Assembly: GCA_030549335.1 (NCBI GenBank)
Contig: CM060194.1
Location: 65,376,547 to 65,440,546, forward strand
Reading direction: 5' to 3'
Origin: Pontederia crassipes
Lineage: Eukaryota; Streptophyta; Magnoliopsida; Commelinales; Pontederiaceae
DNA: 64,000 nucleotides
Positions 1 through 12,713 of the stretch are shown here, one piece after another; the first letter of the stretch is position 1, and each line of letters opens with the position of its first letter. Below the pieces are notes generated by a model, which did no database searches, was not told the DNA's origin, and saw only the letters and a list, made by a program, of their open reading frames with translations. Both the position numbers and the translations under genes were made by a program.

Positions 1-407
1 TATAACATAACAAAAATTCTGTGTATGTATGACATAATAGAATAATTAGCTTAGAACACAATGCACGAAATTAGAAATAATGTAAACCTACTAAACTATT
101 ATCACATCCGTTTCTCAATGAAATATAAAGTTACTATTAAATTTTTTATTTAATCGAAGTCTTTTATTTTCATAAAAATCAATTTATCTTTTAATGCTTA
201 TATTTTATTCCAACATCTATTGAAACTAGGAACGGCGATAGGTTGTTTAAGGGGACCTTGGCTGCTGATTTTTGTTTATATGAAGCTTAAATATGTGTTG
301 TTAGCAAAGGGGGAAAGATATAATTATATTGATTTTTATATTATTTGACGAAACATTTTTTAGTTCTCCCCTATTATATTTTTTGTTGATTTTTCAAATC
401 GAAATTA
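1..407. other. AT-rich flank, no gene seen
   Basis: AT-rich sequence left of the CACTA terminus. I see no coding pattern, repeat or RNA gene in it. Confidence 0.5.
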
Positions 408-1435
408 CACTACAAGAAAATCGCGATTTTCCGACGGATAATTTTCGACGGTTCTAAATCCGTCGCTATTTGCGACGGATTTTTCGACGGTTCTGTTTCT
501 GACGAATTTTTCGACGGTTATGACCGTCTGAAATAATTTATATTATTATTTAATTTTTCGACGATTAGGAACGTCGATATTTTCGACGGATAACCATCCG
601 TCGTAATTTTCGACGACTTTTCCGACGATTATGACCGTCGGAAATAAAAAAATTAAATTATGTATTTTTAATATTATTATTAAATTTTTTCGACGGATTT
701 TCCGACCGTTTTGACCGTCGGAAATAAAAAAAAATAATTATATAATTGGTTATATTATTATTTAATTTTTCGACGGTTAGGAACGTCGATATTTTCGACG
801 GATATCCATCCGTCGCAAAATCCGACGCAATTTTCGAAGGTCGTAACCGTCGGCAAATCCGTCGCAATTACCGACGGATATCCAAACCGTCGCAATTACC
901 GACGGTTTTGACCGTCGGAAATAAAAAAATTAATTATATAATTGGTTATATTATTATTTAATTTTTCGACGATTAGGAACGTCGATATTTTCGGCGGATA
1001 TCCATCCGTCGCAAAATCCGATGCAATTTCCAAAGGTCGTAACCGTCGGTAAATCCGTCGCAATTACCGACGGATATCCAAACCGTCGCAATTACCGACT
1101 GTTTTGACCGTCGGAAATAAAAAAATTAATTATATAATTGGTTATATTATTATTTAATTTTTCGACGGCTAGGAACGTCGATATTTTTGACGGATATACA
1201 TCCGTCGTAAAATCCGCCGCAATTTCCGAAAGTCATAACCGTCGATAAATCCGCCGCAATTTCCGACGGATATCCAAACCGTCGCAATTACCGACGGATT
1301 TGACCGTCGGTAAATATTACCGTCGGTTCAAACCGTCGGTAAAATAAAAAAATAAATATTATATATAACTAAATAAAATAAATTTTTTTATTATTTATGT
1401 TTTCGACGACTGAAACCGTCGGTAATTAAAATTTC
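408..1435 (+). mobile_element. CACTA (En/Spm) transposon terminus with subterminal repeats
   Basis: The sequence CACTACAAGAAAA begins at 408, directly after TTA, a possible 3-bp target duplication. CACTACAAGAAAA is the usual terminus of plant CACTA elements. It is followed by about 1 kb dense in CGACGG / CCGTCG motifs in both orientations, the kind of subterminal array that CACTA transposases bind. I did not find the opposite terminus (CTTGTAGTG) anywhere in the window, so this is a truncated or one-ended copy, or its partner has decayed. No transposase is visible. Where the element stops on the right is uncertain; the last CCGTCG motifs are near 1425. Confidence 0.7.
712..1300 (+). repeat. 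Tandem repeat, period about 197 bp, three copies
   Basis: The block starting GACCGTCGGAAATAAA recurs at about 712, 910 and 1106. Each copy runs through an AT-rich stretch (AATTATATAATTGG), a CGACGG cluster and a second CGTCGCAATTACCGACGG cluster. The copies differ by point changes and small indels. They form the subterminal region of the CACTA end. Confidence 0.75.
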
Positions 1436-1440
1436 GTTAT

Positions 1441-1810
1441 CCCGCGCTTTTTTTTTCCTTTTTCCCGCTTTCTTTCCAAATTTTTTCCTTTATATATTTT
1501 CCCTCCTCCCTCTTCTCTCTCCCTCCTCCCTCCACTGCTCTCTCTCTCCCTCCTCTCCTATCTCCCTCTCCCGGCCGCGAGCACGGACACCGGACGTCGG
1601 TTACGCTGCGAGATCGGCCTCTCCCGCGCGCCGGACGCCGGCGACCCTCCCACGCCGGACGCCGGCGACCCTCTCCCGCACCGGCATATCTCTCTCTCTC
1701 CCGCACTGCTCCGGATCCGACGCCGGCATCTCTCCCTCTGCCGTCGGCCGGATCCGGCCGTGACCGTTCGGATCCGGCAGCCAGGCGGCCGGTTCCGGTC
1801 TCCGGCGTTA
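1441..1810. other. CT-rich and GC-rich low-complexity block
   Basis: A poly-pyrimidine run (CTCTCTCCCTCC types) is followed by a GC-rich segment in which GCCGGACGCCGGCGACCCTC occurs twice near 1630-1675. It could be a captured leader or exon inside the CACTA element. The open frames here are composition artefacts with no recognisable protein. Confidence 0.45.
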
Positions 1811-3550
1811 ATCTGAATGTATAATTGATTCATGTTTGATAACTAACATTACTTACATGAGTTAATCCGAGTGTTACCATAAAAAAGATCACTGCAAGTT
1901 CATATGATAAATGTAACATGTGCAATAATTCACAGTGGAGGGGGGAAATATACGCAGGAGTGATTTTTTTTTACTTTATATGGCCACGAAACACATAAAA
2001 TTTATTTTGTAAATATAACATCCAGAAATTATGATTTGTTAATGTGCCTTGAAAATATTGTACTCCTACTACTTTAAAATTATGAAAGATAAAAGTTTTT
2101 TAAAAAAAGAAAAATGGCTCAAATTGTGTGGATGTTTATTATAATAAATATGTATGTAAATTCCTTCTTTTCATTTTTACTTCAGTATTTTGATTACTGA
2201 TGGTTTTCTCATCTATACTCAACAGTAGTTGACATAATATTTTTCAAAACAAAAATACTATATCCTCCTAACTCATCCTTCTAAATATCCTCCTAACACT
2301 CGCATAATTAAAATACCCCAAAAAAGTTGAATTTACAATATATGTCACTGCGACCTGTTAGGAAGATTTTTAGGCTGATTTTTAGAAGGACAACACTCTT
2401 TTTAAAATCTTCAACTTGAGTGATTTCATTGTTTCTCCTGTTCCTACTTAAGCATTGAAAAAACTCAGGTTCACCCAAACACCGATTTTTTTTTCATTTG
2501 TTTATTAACAATCGTAAGGAAAATTTTAAAAATTGTCTTACATAAAAGGTAAATATTTTTGTAAAAATTTACAATATATTAAACATGGACTAAAGTGGTT
2601 GTCTGTTTTAGTTTTTTTTTCATCAAACTGCACAACTTTTTCCATTCCGGACGATTTGCCTATTTGGATGATGATGACGTCATTTTCCTTTCATAATGGA
2701 TTCCTCTTTCTCTATCTGATAAATTTTACTTGAGCATGAATTAAAATTTCTGTAAATATCTATCTTTCTATCTATCGATAAAATATTATTCTCATTTTAA
2801 TATCTATCTATATATTAAGTATTATTCTCATTTTAAATAGCATAGGTAGCATGTTCTCTGATCATATTGTTTCGTCAAAGTGGTCAGCTTTTCAAATAAG
2901 GCTCAATTATATGTATTAGGAAAAATGTTCCTGTTCACCTCATAGAGGAAAGCTTTTCTTGAAGAACATTATATTTTAGTAATTATTTCTTTTCGAACTT
3001 AAATAATCAAGGACGTCTCAAATAAGTTGATGTCGTCAAACATCGTCCCGGGGTGGGAAAACATAATTTTTTGGTGAAAAAAATTTGGAGTTAAATAGTT
3101 AATTAATATTTCTTTTTTAAAATATCGATGCGAAGCATTTGTTCAATATATATATATATATATATATATAAGGGACTAAGACGCTGGATTTATACATAAT
3201 TCTTTATGGATCTTTTAATTATATCAACTTATGATATACACTCGATGCCGCACCCCTCTATTTTGATCGCTCGCCCAAACAAACGTGAAAGCGTGACAAG
3301 TCGCAGTTCCTCAACTCACGAAGCAAAATCATGAAGAACCCAACTCTGTTAACAGCTAAAAAATGGTATGAGGATGTGATTCTTTGCAGCACCAACATGT
3401 ACACTAATAATGCTACGTGGAATATATACTACGCGGTTTCATCTTTTACTCAATCTCACTAAAATACAGTTTCTCTTTCACCGAGAACAAAAAAAAGTTG
3501 ACACATGGCCAATGTCATATTTGACCACCACATCAAAATTTCAAGAACAG
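1811..3550. other. AT-rich intergenic DNA, 3' side of the ABC transporter
   Basis: No coding sequence or transposon end that I can support. It holds a TA dinucleotide run (3145-3170) and a short duplicated segment near 2785-2840 (ATTATTCTCATTTTAA twice). The part next to 3678 should contain the 3' untranslated region of the minus-strand transporter gene. Confidence 0.4.
3145..3170. repeat. TA dinucleotide microsatellite
   Basis: Uninterrupted AT/TA run of about 26 bp. Confidence 0.9.
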
Positions 3551-3678
3551 AAATCAAGCAGCTCCCTTTAAACCACAGCAAGGGGACTTTGCCGAATTGA
3601 ATCACGCTGATTCGTATGGTCGCTTTACACGTTGCCAATCGCCAATTTCTCTAAAAAAGTGATATATGCATGGCATCC

Positions 3679-6600
3679 TCATCTCTTCTGGAAGTTGAGA
3701 GTTTTGATAGCGAATCCGAATAAGAAGGCGAAGAGGAGGGCAAATGCGACGATGACCACGGCCACCACCCTCAAGAAGTCGTGTTTGATTCCGAAGTAAC
3801 TGTCGACAAACTCGGAAACGGTTGGGCCTTCGTCCATTCTCTCTGTCACGTCTCCAAACTGTGATGCAACCAACCCATACAATGTCCAGGAAACAGGGCA
3901 GGCCCAGTAGTACCATCTCCACCACACGGGAATCCTCTGTTAATAAGGAAAGCAAGTAATTTGCAGTGTCAGTAAGTTGGAAACGAAAAAGTCATTGTTG
4001 CATCCCGAAAGAAGGAACAAGTTATTGCAGTGAGTTGATTATCATGGAATTTAAGCCTTGGAATGCACCAGTTTTACTTGGAAAGAGCACGCAAGGATCA
4101 AGGAATCCGTGCATGGAGTTGATACTTACAGGTCTTGGAATAATAAACCCTGCGAAGAGGTTCCACAAGCCATAGAAGGCTGCCGACACGATGGCCGCAA
4201 TGTTGTGGTTAGGAGTTAAGCCCACCGCCATCATGCCGTAGAATGTAAAGTAGAGCAATGTGAAGTACATGAAGAATATGTACCAGAAGAATTTAGCAAC
4301 TGTCCATTCGAATCCAATCATGGCATAGACCAGGACACCGTATATCAGGGCCTGAACCAAGACATACGGGAGCTCAATGGCTACCTGCAAAGGAAATATC
4401 ATTGTTATGGACGTTCTAGTATTGGACAGAAGGAAATTGATTTGGTCTTGGGAGCCCGGAGCAAATACTTGTCCAAATGCATACGGCAAAGCTGAGTACA
4501 TCCCTGCGCCTCTCTCCCTGTAAAAGACTGTTCGTTCAATGGCTACAACTGGCTGAACCGAACCAGAGTTTTGCACTCCAAGGAATATGACAGCAGCGTA
4601 CATTGAGCCCATCGCATTGAATAGATCCTGTTGCTTCGACCTGCAAATTGTAAAATTGTATGGATGGATCAGTTGAATCTCTAAACTATAATAGAATTGA
4701 GGAATGCGAGGATAATTTGCTATCCATGTGATTTGTCGGGTGCAGGAAGGGAACAAAGGATGCGCCCACCTTTTATTGCCAAGGTCCCAAAATATAGTCC
4801 CAAATAGCAGTGCAATGATCGTTGTAAAAAAGAATCTGACTGCATTATATGGAGGATTCCTCCAGTATGAAAGGTGCTGCTTCCATAGACAGGCCATGCA
4901 TTGTACAACGAAAGATTGGGAGTATTGGGTGTTGAAATGAATGTCACTTGATCCAGGGGGAGGCTTGCTGAGCTCCCTGATAAGTGCTTTATTTCTCCTG
5001 AATAGTGGTATATCTTAAAAGGTAAGACGACGTTGTCAATTATTCAGTAGTAAATGGCAAAAGCCAAGCAGATGCTTACTCATAGAGTTCGGAATTTTTG
5101 TAGACGTCAGCAAAATCGATCCCCAGTATCTCCTCTTGTGCCTGAGTTGTAACTTCCAACATCCATGTTGCAGGATTATAACCATCTTTAATCTTACTGA
5201 CACCTTTTATTTTCTTCAGAAAACAAATTAAAGCTATATTAGTTTTGAGATAAAGAAAGAGATGCTTAGTCTTACATTTTTAAACCATGCATGTCACGTC
5301 AATGTTGAGCATCTCACCTCAAAATAATCGATCAGATGTGAAGAATGGCGTCCTAATGAGCCCACATATATCTCTTCTCCTCCACGTTTCATCAAGAAAA
5401 GCTGTACCAAGTAGTAAATAATCGTTGTTAGTAACCAGTATGCTAAATTTTACTAGTTCAAAAAGTATTTTGTTAATAGACTAATTGACGGTAGCTCCCT
5501 ACCTCATCAAAGGCTTCAAATATGTCAATGCTAGGCTGGTGAATGGTGCACACAACTGTCCTCCCGGTGTCAACTGTGTTCCTAACGGTTCTCATGACAA
5601 TTGCTGCAGCCCTCGCATCAAGTCCAGATGTTGGCTCATCCATGAATATGATTGATGGATTAGCAACAAGCTCTACAGCAATAGTAAGCCTTTTACGCTG
5701 CTCTGTGGTTAATCCATTCACACCAGGAAGTCCGACAAGTGCATCCCTCAATGATGTCAGTTCTACAAGCTCCATGACCTCTTCAATGAACATCTGCATG
5801 TAATGATCCACTAGTAAAGATTACTCACAGTTTACTCGAAATTTTAGAAATTTGGTTTCCTTTGTATTGACTAACCTTTCTTGTGCCTGAATCAACTTCA
5901 GTTGGTAGGCGAAGCCATGCAGAATATACAAGAGATTCGTATACTGTTACATGTGGAGAATGGATATCATTCTGCTCACAGTATCCAGATACACGTGCAA
6001 AAGTTTCTTGTTTCTTGGGAAAGCCTGAAATGCTAATGCTTCCTTCAATATATCCACCTGTTTTCCGCCCGGCTAAGACGTCCATCAATGTTGTTTTGCC
6101 AGCACCACTAACCCCCATTAGAGCTGTTAGCACACCAGGCCTAAAAGACCCGCTTATTCCCTTCAGAAGCAGCAATTGGTCTTCTGACACCCCTTGCGCT
6201 TTCATTTCCTGAGAATTTAACCATCAGATTCAGGATAAATCAGCAAGACTATCAATGATGGACAAATCCTATAATTTGTTCCAAATAGACGAAAGTTACC
6301 TGTGGCATGTCCACTGAGTACCGAACATTTTCAAAGGTAATGAAAAGTGGTTGAAATGGAAGGATCATTCCCTTCTTGTTCTGGTTAACAGCATTCATAG
6401 AATTTGAAGATGTATCACTCCTCTTTATGTCACCAGCTTTCCCTGCAATCAAAATTCAGTTTCATGACACCTTGAGCAGGAAAGCCTAGAACTGGCGTTT
6501 AAATCTTGAAGCTAGTGTTCAAATATACAGTACTTTGATGGGTAGAGTTATTTTTCCCCTGTCCTGACGATAGTTCAAAATCTTCGCCAGTTATATTGAT

Positions 6601-9600
6601 GCGTTTTTCCTTTAATGTCTCCTCAGAAACTACAGGCTGAGACTTTCCAAATGCTGCAAGGTAAAGCATATCTTTGAGCCATATATGCAATACTTAACCT
6701 TATGACAACATGAAAGATATCAGAAGTTCACTCACGTGGAAGAAATGAAAGAGCCAAGGTGAAAAAAGCATTGAACAGAAGTACATATCCGACCAAGGCA
6801 CCAAATCCAATCCAATACCATTTTGCTTCAGGAAAAACTCCTCGGGATTTCAAAACTTCCATTCCCAGTGCTTCTTTGTGTCCGGGGAGAACCTGTTATG
6901 CCACAAAAGCAATTCTTTAGCCAACTTTTGAACTAAGGTATGCATTGGTCATATTATTGATTGAAAATCAGCTCACATGATTCCAGCTATTGCCTAAAAG
7001 TTCATTTACTGATATTGCATTCTGAGCATACATAAGCGGTGATATCCAATAGCCCCAAATCCACCACTTCTTCACTTGCTCTGCCAACAGAAAGAAATCA
7101 TAGTTAAGCCGCTAAATATTGCGATGGAACCTAGAAAACATTCAAATTATATTGACAGTTATTATCAAAATTTAACCTTGACAATGTACACGTGGTCAGA
7201 AGGAGTAATATTCAGAAAAAGAATGCAACCAATATATAAACTAGAACAAAGTACCTCTTGCAAGGAGGAAGCCACCCAACACCAGAAGAATGACAAGTGA
7301 GAATGACCCAAAAGTGTTGGCAACTATCATATTTCTACCTACGGCAGCTAGCATTCTGAATAATCCAGATGACATTTGATTTACGCCTAATAACAGCAGA
7401 TACTGCTTGAGTAACCTATGAATGAGACAAGTATGACAATGTGTTAAAACAACTAGCACAGAGGGAATAATGAAATTTTTTATAAGAACAAGGAGGTAAC
7501 AGAAACTTTTATCCTTACCTTCCAACATTTGGGTCGAATCCAATGACATAGTATGTTGTAAAAACCCAGACTCCAACTTCAACAAATGATATAGGAATCT
7601 TCAGGATCCATGTAGGTATTGCATATGACCAAGCGGGATAAAAGAGGAGGTCCCTTTGCTTGAAGAAAACATCTAACTTCAAAATAGTCATTGCGAGCTC
7701 AGAGAATCCATTAAACATTATCATAATAACTGCAAAGAAAAGTGCGCCCAAGTATATCCCTCCCTCGGACACAGAGTCACGGTGCATCTCGGTCCGTAGG
7801 AAAACCGTCATCGCAATGAATGCCATTATTATGAGAATTGTAAAGAACTTGTTATCAGATTCCTTGGATTTGATGCATATATGGATCTCTACTCACCTGA
7901 ACTGACTTGAAAACATAGACAAATGAATTTCTCTTCATCAGCAACAGCTCTCTGGCAATGTTGGCTTTTAGCAATTCCATTTTGCTCACTCCATACCTTG
8001 AAGTTGTCAGTGCTGCTGGATGGCTCTTGCTCTTATCAAATGGCACTGAGAGCTCTTGCTCTAAAGCTCGGCCAACATGGAATGAGTGAAATGCCTCAGC
8101 AAATTCTTTGACAGGCACATATCTGTAAGGTTCATCTCTGTGCATCCAGTACTGATGTTGATCCTTCCTGGATGTCACCTGTTCAAAAAAAAAAAAAAAG
8201 TCAGGAGGGTAACTTATTGTTTTATAATTTTAACATAGCATTGTTTAGCTCCATTCATAAGTTTAAACTTTCAGAGGAGTTGACTAGTCACTAAAATTTA
8301 ATAAAATTTCAGAGCATGCATATATTCATCTGAATTCCTTCATCTTCATGACTAAAGATATGTGTTGGCATTAGGTCATTGATTTTGAACAACCAGACAT
8401 GATTAAAGTACAAAGAAAGTTTTCTTGTGAATGAATATATTAGTCCACAAAAGTTAAGAATCTGAGCTAAGGAAATCATGTTAGGAAAAAGCCTACTTCT
8501 TGTAAGAAGTCTGCAACACCCTTCCTGTCAGGGCATTTGAAGCCCATGGACTCGAAGAACTCAAGTACATTCTCACGAGGTCCTTGATACACAACATAGC
8601 CATCAGAAAGAAGAATAATGTCGTCGAAGAGGTCGTAAGTCTCTGGTGCAGGCTGGAGCAGTGAAATGACTGCTGTCCCACCAAGAATATGGATTGATTG
8701 CCTCAGGGATTTCACAATCTGGAAGGTCGTGGAGCTGTCCAGACCGGTAGATATTTCATCCATGAATAGTGCTCTTGCAGGACCAACAAGCATTTCACCT
8801 GTTTTGCATGAATCATATAAGCAAAACAATCGGCGTTTATTTCATCGTCCCAGGATGAAACTGAATTAGACCAATGTTAATATCTTTTAATTGTCTGATT
8901 TGTTCAGTAAACCTACTAATCCGGATTTTCATACCTGTGGTGACACGCTTTCTTTGTCCTCCAGAAATACCTCTCAACATTTCATCACCAACCATGGTGT
9001 CGGCACAGATGTCCAGTCCTAAGATCTGACATATATAAGAGAGGAAATTAACAAAAACATCACCAATCTAATGATTATAAGTATGCCTTTACAGGAAAGG
9101 ACAGGAGCTCGATGAAGTCCTTTGCTAACAAATACCTTCAGTATGTAATCTGTGACAACGTTGGCTTTCTGTCCACTCATTGCAGCTGCCTGGCAGAAGA
9201 ATAAAAACCATAACAAGTTCTAATTATGTTGTGCGTCATTTTGAAATTTGTGCATCTGATATCATGCAGGGAAAAAAGTAGTTCACCTTCATGAAAACAT
9301 CCAAGTCTGGATCTGGTTTAATGTTAGCTGCTTTCTCCCTCCTTGACAACTCAGTTAACATATCTGGCAATCATAAAAGTTATTAGCAAACGGTGACAAC
9401 AGCCCATGCCACTGCACTGGGATCAACTGCATAGAGTGTGCTCACCATAACGAGTCCCCACTCCTTGGCACCTTGCGGAGAACGCCAAGGTTTCCCGCAC
9501 TGTCATCTCTCCAATATGAAGATCGTACTGGCTGATGTACGCGGCAGTTCTCTGAGCGACGAACTCGTTCATGCCGTGGCCATTGTAAGTCACGTTTCCT

Positions 9601-10594
9601 TTTACCTGTACAATTGCATCTTACAATTTATTTTGACGTCAAATGAGAAGGGACGATGGGATCCCGCAGGAATGGAGAAAGCATCTAAAACTGATTATCT
9701 TTTCTTGACCTTAAGATCTGAGTCAAGTTTTCCGGCCAAAGCCAGCAGCAGTGTGGTCTTTCCAGATCCCGGAGGCCCCAAGAGCAGAGTCATTCTGGAA
9801 ATTAACCAGAACAAAATTGCAATTATTAACGAAATGGAGCGACACGCAGTGCTGCAAGACAAATCCGGACCAAGGAAACAAATACCTGCGCGGTTTGATG
9901 ATTCCACTAACATCGTGTAGTATAGGTAGGGTTTTCTTCCTGCTCGGTAGTATATGTAGGTAATTGGCAGCAGTCTTGCAAAAAAATGCACAAGAAAAAT
10001 CCAACTTTAGTACGTAGGACGAGTCAAGAGAATCAGCTTGATAAAGCAACTAGCAACTGAGCTACCTCCAGTATGTTGATGGTGGAGTTCAGCGTCGTAG
10101 GCAACCCTCTGCTGCCCACGTACGCCTCTGCTTCCACGTCGAGATGCTCGAACCGCACTTCGATCATAGGGAAGTCGATCCCGACGCTGCGAAAATAAAA
10201 AGAAAAGAGACCAACGCATCAGCATTCTGCGTTGGCAGCAGCTGCTGGGTGTACAGGAAGCGCATGGAGCTTCTTACCGCTCGATCCGGTCCTTGAGCTT
10301 GAGCAAGAACTTCTCGTTGTCCTCCTCGGCGACGCGGACGAGCCTCTCCAGCAGCGCCCTCCGCTCCCGGAAGCCGAGGCCTTGGACATCGACCTCCTCC
10401 GCCTCCCCTGCCACCGCCGTCAGTATGCCCCTGCGCACGCGGTCGTAGGTCGGCAGCTTCTCGATGGACGCCCACTTCAGGGCCTCCTCGTCGTCGTCCT
10501 CGTTCCTGGACGACCTCGAGAACACGTCCTCCCCCCTCCGCCACGCCGAGCTGTTCCTCCGCATGCTCCCGAACATCTCCGCCGTGGCCTCCAT
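3679..10594 (-). CDS. Full-size ABCG/PDR transporter (PDR1/ABCG40-like), 24 exons
   Basis: ATP-driven plasma-membrane exporter of the plant pleiotropic drug resistance family; relatives move terpenoids, hormones and defence compounds. My splice model, in plus-strand coordinates: 3679-3936, 4130-4384, 4469-4640, 4770-4997, 5080-5213, 5318-5401, 5503-5793, 5876-6208, 6300-6442, 6534-6653, 6736-6892, 6977-7080, 7255-7415, 7519-7847, 7897-8178, 8497-8798, 8935-9025, 9136-9189, 9287-9363, 9446-9605, 9710-9794, 9886-9974, 10066-10186, 10278-10594. All junctions are GT-AG and keep frame, giving about 1448 aa, normal for the family. NBD1 has Walker [10 protein letters not shown] (about 182) and signature GISGGQRKR (about 320). 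NBD2 has Walker [10 protein letters not shown] (about 896) and the PDR signature [20 protein letters not shown] (about 1003). A transmembrane domain follows each (about 527-776 and 1145-1448). The N-terminus ([17 protein letters not shown]) resembles the PDR1/ABCG40 group. The substrate cannot be read from sequence. The first hydrophobic exon has an odd junction (see findings). Confidence 0.95.
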
Positions 10595-10745
10595 GTCTGC
10601 TCTGCTGCGACCAACCCCGACGGCCAAGTAGATTAGATAGAATGACAAGTCGCTCCAGAAGCAGAGGCGACTTCGATCGCCAAGTGTTTGCTTCCGGCCC
10701 TCTGTGCTCGTGCCCTGTTCCGAAGGCGGAGGTTAAGGGCGAGGG

Positions 10746-10754
10746 GTTTTATAC
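10746..10754 (-). promoter_or_regulatory. Probable TATA box of the ABC transporter
   Basis: On the minus strand GTATAAAAC lies about 150 bp upstream of the ATG at 10594, which suggests transcription starts near 10715 with a leader of about 120 nt. No other TATA-like site stands as close. Confidence 0.5.
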
Positions 10755-10759
10755 GCGGG

Positions 10760-11750
10760 TTAGGAGTCGGAGCACCGAGCACATGAGCGGGCTTCCAGAA
10801 AGGCGAGTAATGACGGAAGCAGGATTCGAAAAATATAATTAAAATACAGTAAAATGGTTCAAGCGAGTTTATTAATAAAAAAATATTGATGAATTACATG
10901 GGTCGTTCAAGATCTCGACAAGTTTGTCCCACATTTTTGTTATTTTTTATGTCGATTCGGAACTGATTTTAGATGCCCAAAATTATTAGCGCTTATCGAA
11001 AAATTAGAGTGATTTATTCACACTTTAGTAGTGATCAAAAGGCGACTAATGGATAAAAAGTGGAGGAGTTGATGGTCACAATTTTTTTTTATTTAAATAC
11101 AAATTTACGTGATGATTTCTCTAGATAAAAAATGTAATGCATGAATTGAAATTTTTTTATATTTACATTTTAAAAAAAATGTTGCAATAAATAAAGACTG
11201 GATAGAAACATAACTCGGCATCCTTTTTCGCCTATAAAAATAGTAAAATGAATATAAATATGTTTAGCCCGTAAAAGGTCACTAATTTCATGTACCTTAT
11301 TTGAGCGATGCGACTTAAAAATCACCAATAAAATAAAATTTCATGTATATTAGTTCATCCTGTCTAAATTCACTGTCCAAAATAAGAGTTGTGATTTAAA
11401 CAAATACCTTTTGTTAATTATAAGCCATATATATTCTACTACTCGTCAAGATGCAAATCAACAATCAACTTTTACTATTCACCATGTTCTACTCATTATC
11501 ATTTTTTTAATAATTGAGAGATAAATATAAGTTCTACTTGTTTTGCACGTCAAAAATCGAGAAAAGAACAACAAGATCAAATTTAGAAAGAGTTATCATT
11601 AAAAAATGTAATTATTCGAAGAAAAATTAACATCCGAAAAACATCAAATTTCTTAGTGCAATTTTCTTTCTCTCTCAATTAAACTTTAGTTGTTCGCCTT
11701 CTATTTGACGGTCATAAAATATGTCCGCATGCGTTACATCAGATATGGAA
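10760..11750. other. AT-rich intergenic DNA
   Basis: Upstream region of the transporter gene. Apart from possible promoter sequence near its left edge I see no gene or transposon end. Confidence 0.4.
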
Positions 11751-11751
<1 letters not shown>

Positions 11752-11829
<78 letters not shown>

Positions 11830-11830
11830 T
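11752..11830. repeat. ATT trinucleotide microsatellite
   Basis: About 26 perfect ATT units in a row. The poly-tyrosine frame across it is an artefact of the repeat. Confidence 0.95.
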
Positions 11831-12705
11831 CGGTGACTTCTTCTCCACTCCTGATTCCTACTTCTTGGGACAGCAACTACTTTCTTCTCATTTACTTATT
11901 CAATTTTTTTAAACCATTTTAAAAGACGAGTTTGGTGTTGTCAGTTGTCATACAAAGACTACATACATCATGGTGTGCATGCTTTATACTAAAAAATAGA
12001 ACTAGATGAATAGTTCATACAGACAGAATTATAAAAAGCTAAAAACATTTTCTCTGATAAAGTCTCTCGTGGCATGTATTAATGTGAAATTTTTATTTTC
12101 CCTTCCGAGGTAGTTTTTCTCTTAAAAACAAAATAGGCTTACAAAAATTAATTAAACATCCTTTATAGTTTATCTGATTCTATCATATTGCCAAATGCCA
12201 ATTAATTTGACAACAATATGTAACTCAATTTTTATATATAAAATAAAGGTAACAGATCATTATCTAAAGGAAACTAGCTGTAAGATTGTAAAAGATCTGA
12301 ATTTTATTTATTTATTTTCATTTATTGATATTGTTGGCTTATTTCTTTAAAGCTTGCGTTGTTGGCTTAATATGATACTTAAATGCGAGCGTGTCGCACG
12401 TTCGGCTAGTCATACGAGAGATGCCCTCTCCGCATTCGCGTCCGCGAGAAAGAAAATAAAATAAAATGAGAATAATAACTGCGCGTTTGTCGCGTGGATC
12501 ATGTGAAATAGATCACGATCTTGCTATAAAAAATAAAATTTTATGCAATTAATTAAACACGTCCTTTATTTTCTTTTGAGATGATGGGCCACCAGAACTA
12601 TACATAGCATCAAAATGTTAGTTGATGAATTATCCTCCAACAATATATTTCAATATTTTGAATCTAATGCCATCACTTTCCTTCTACGTTCTATCTGACC
12701 ATGAA
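11831..12705. other. AT-rich intergenic DNA
   Basis: I see no coding sequence, RNA gene or transposon end here. Confidence 0.4.
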
Positions 12706-12713
12706 CTTCTAGG

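Noticed and set aside
10232..10636. 134-aa plus-strand frame over the first exon of the ABC transporter
   Set aside because: Shadow of a GC-rich coding exon on the other strand.
11721..11912. Poly-tyrosine frame
   Set aside because: Translation of the ATT microsatellite.
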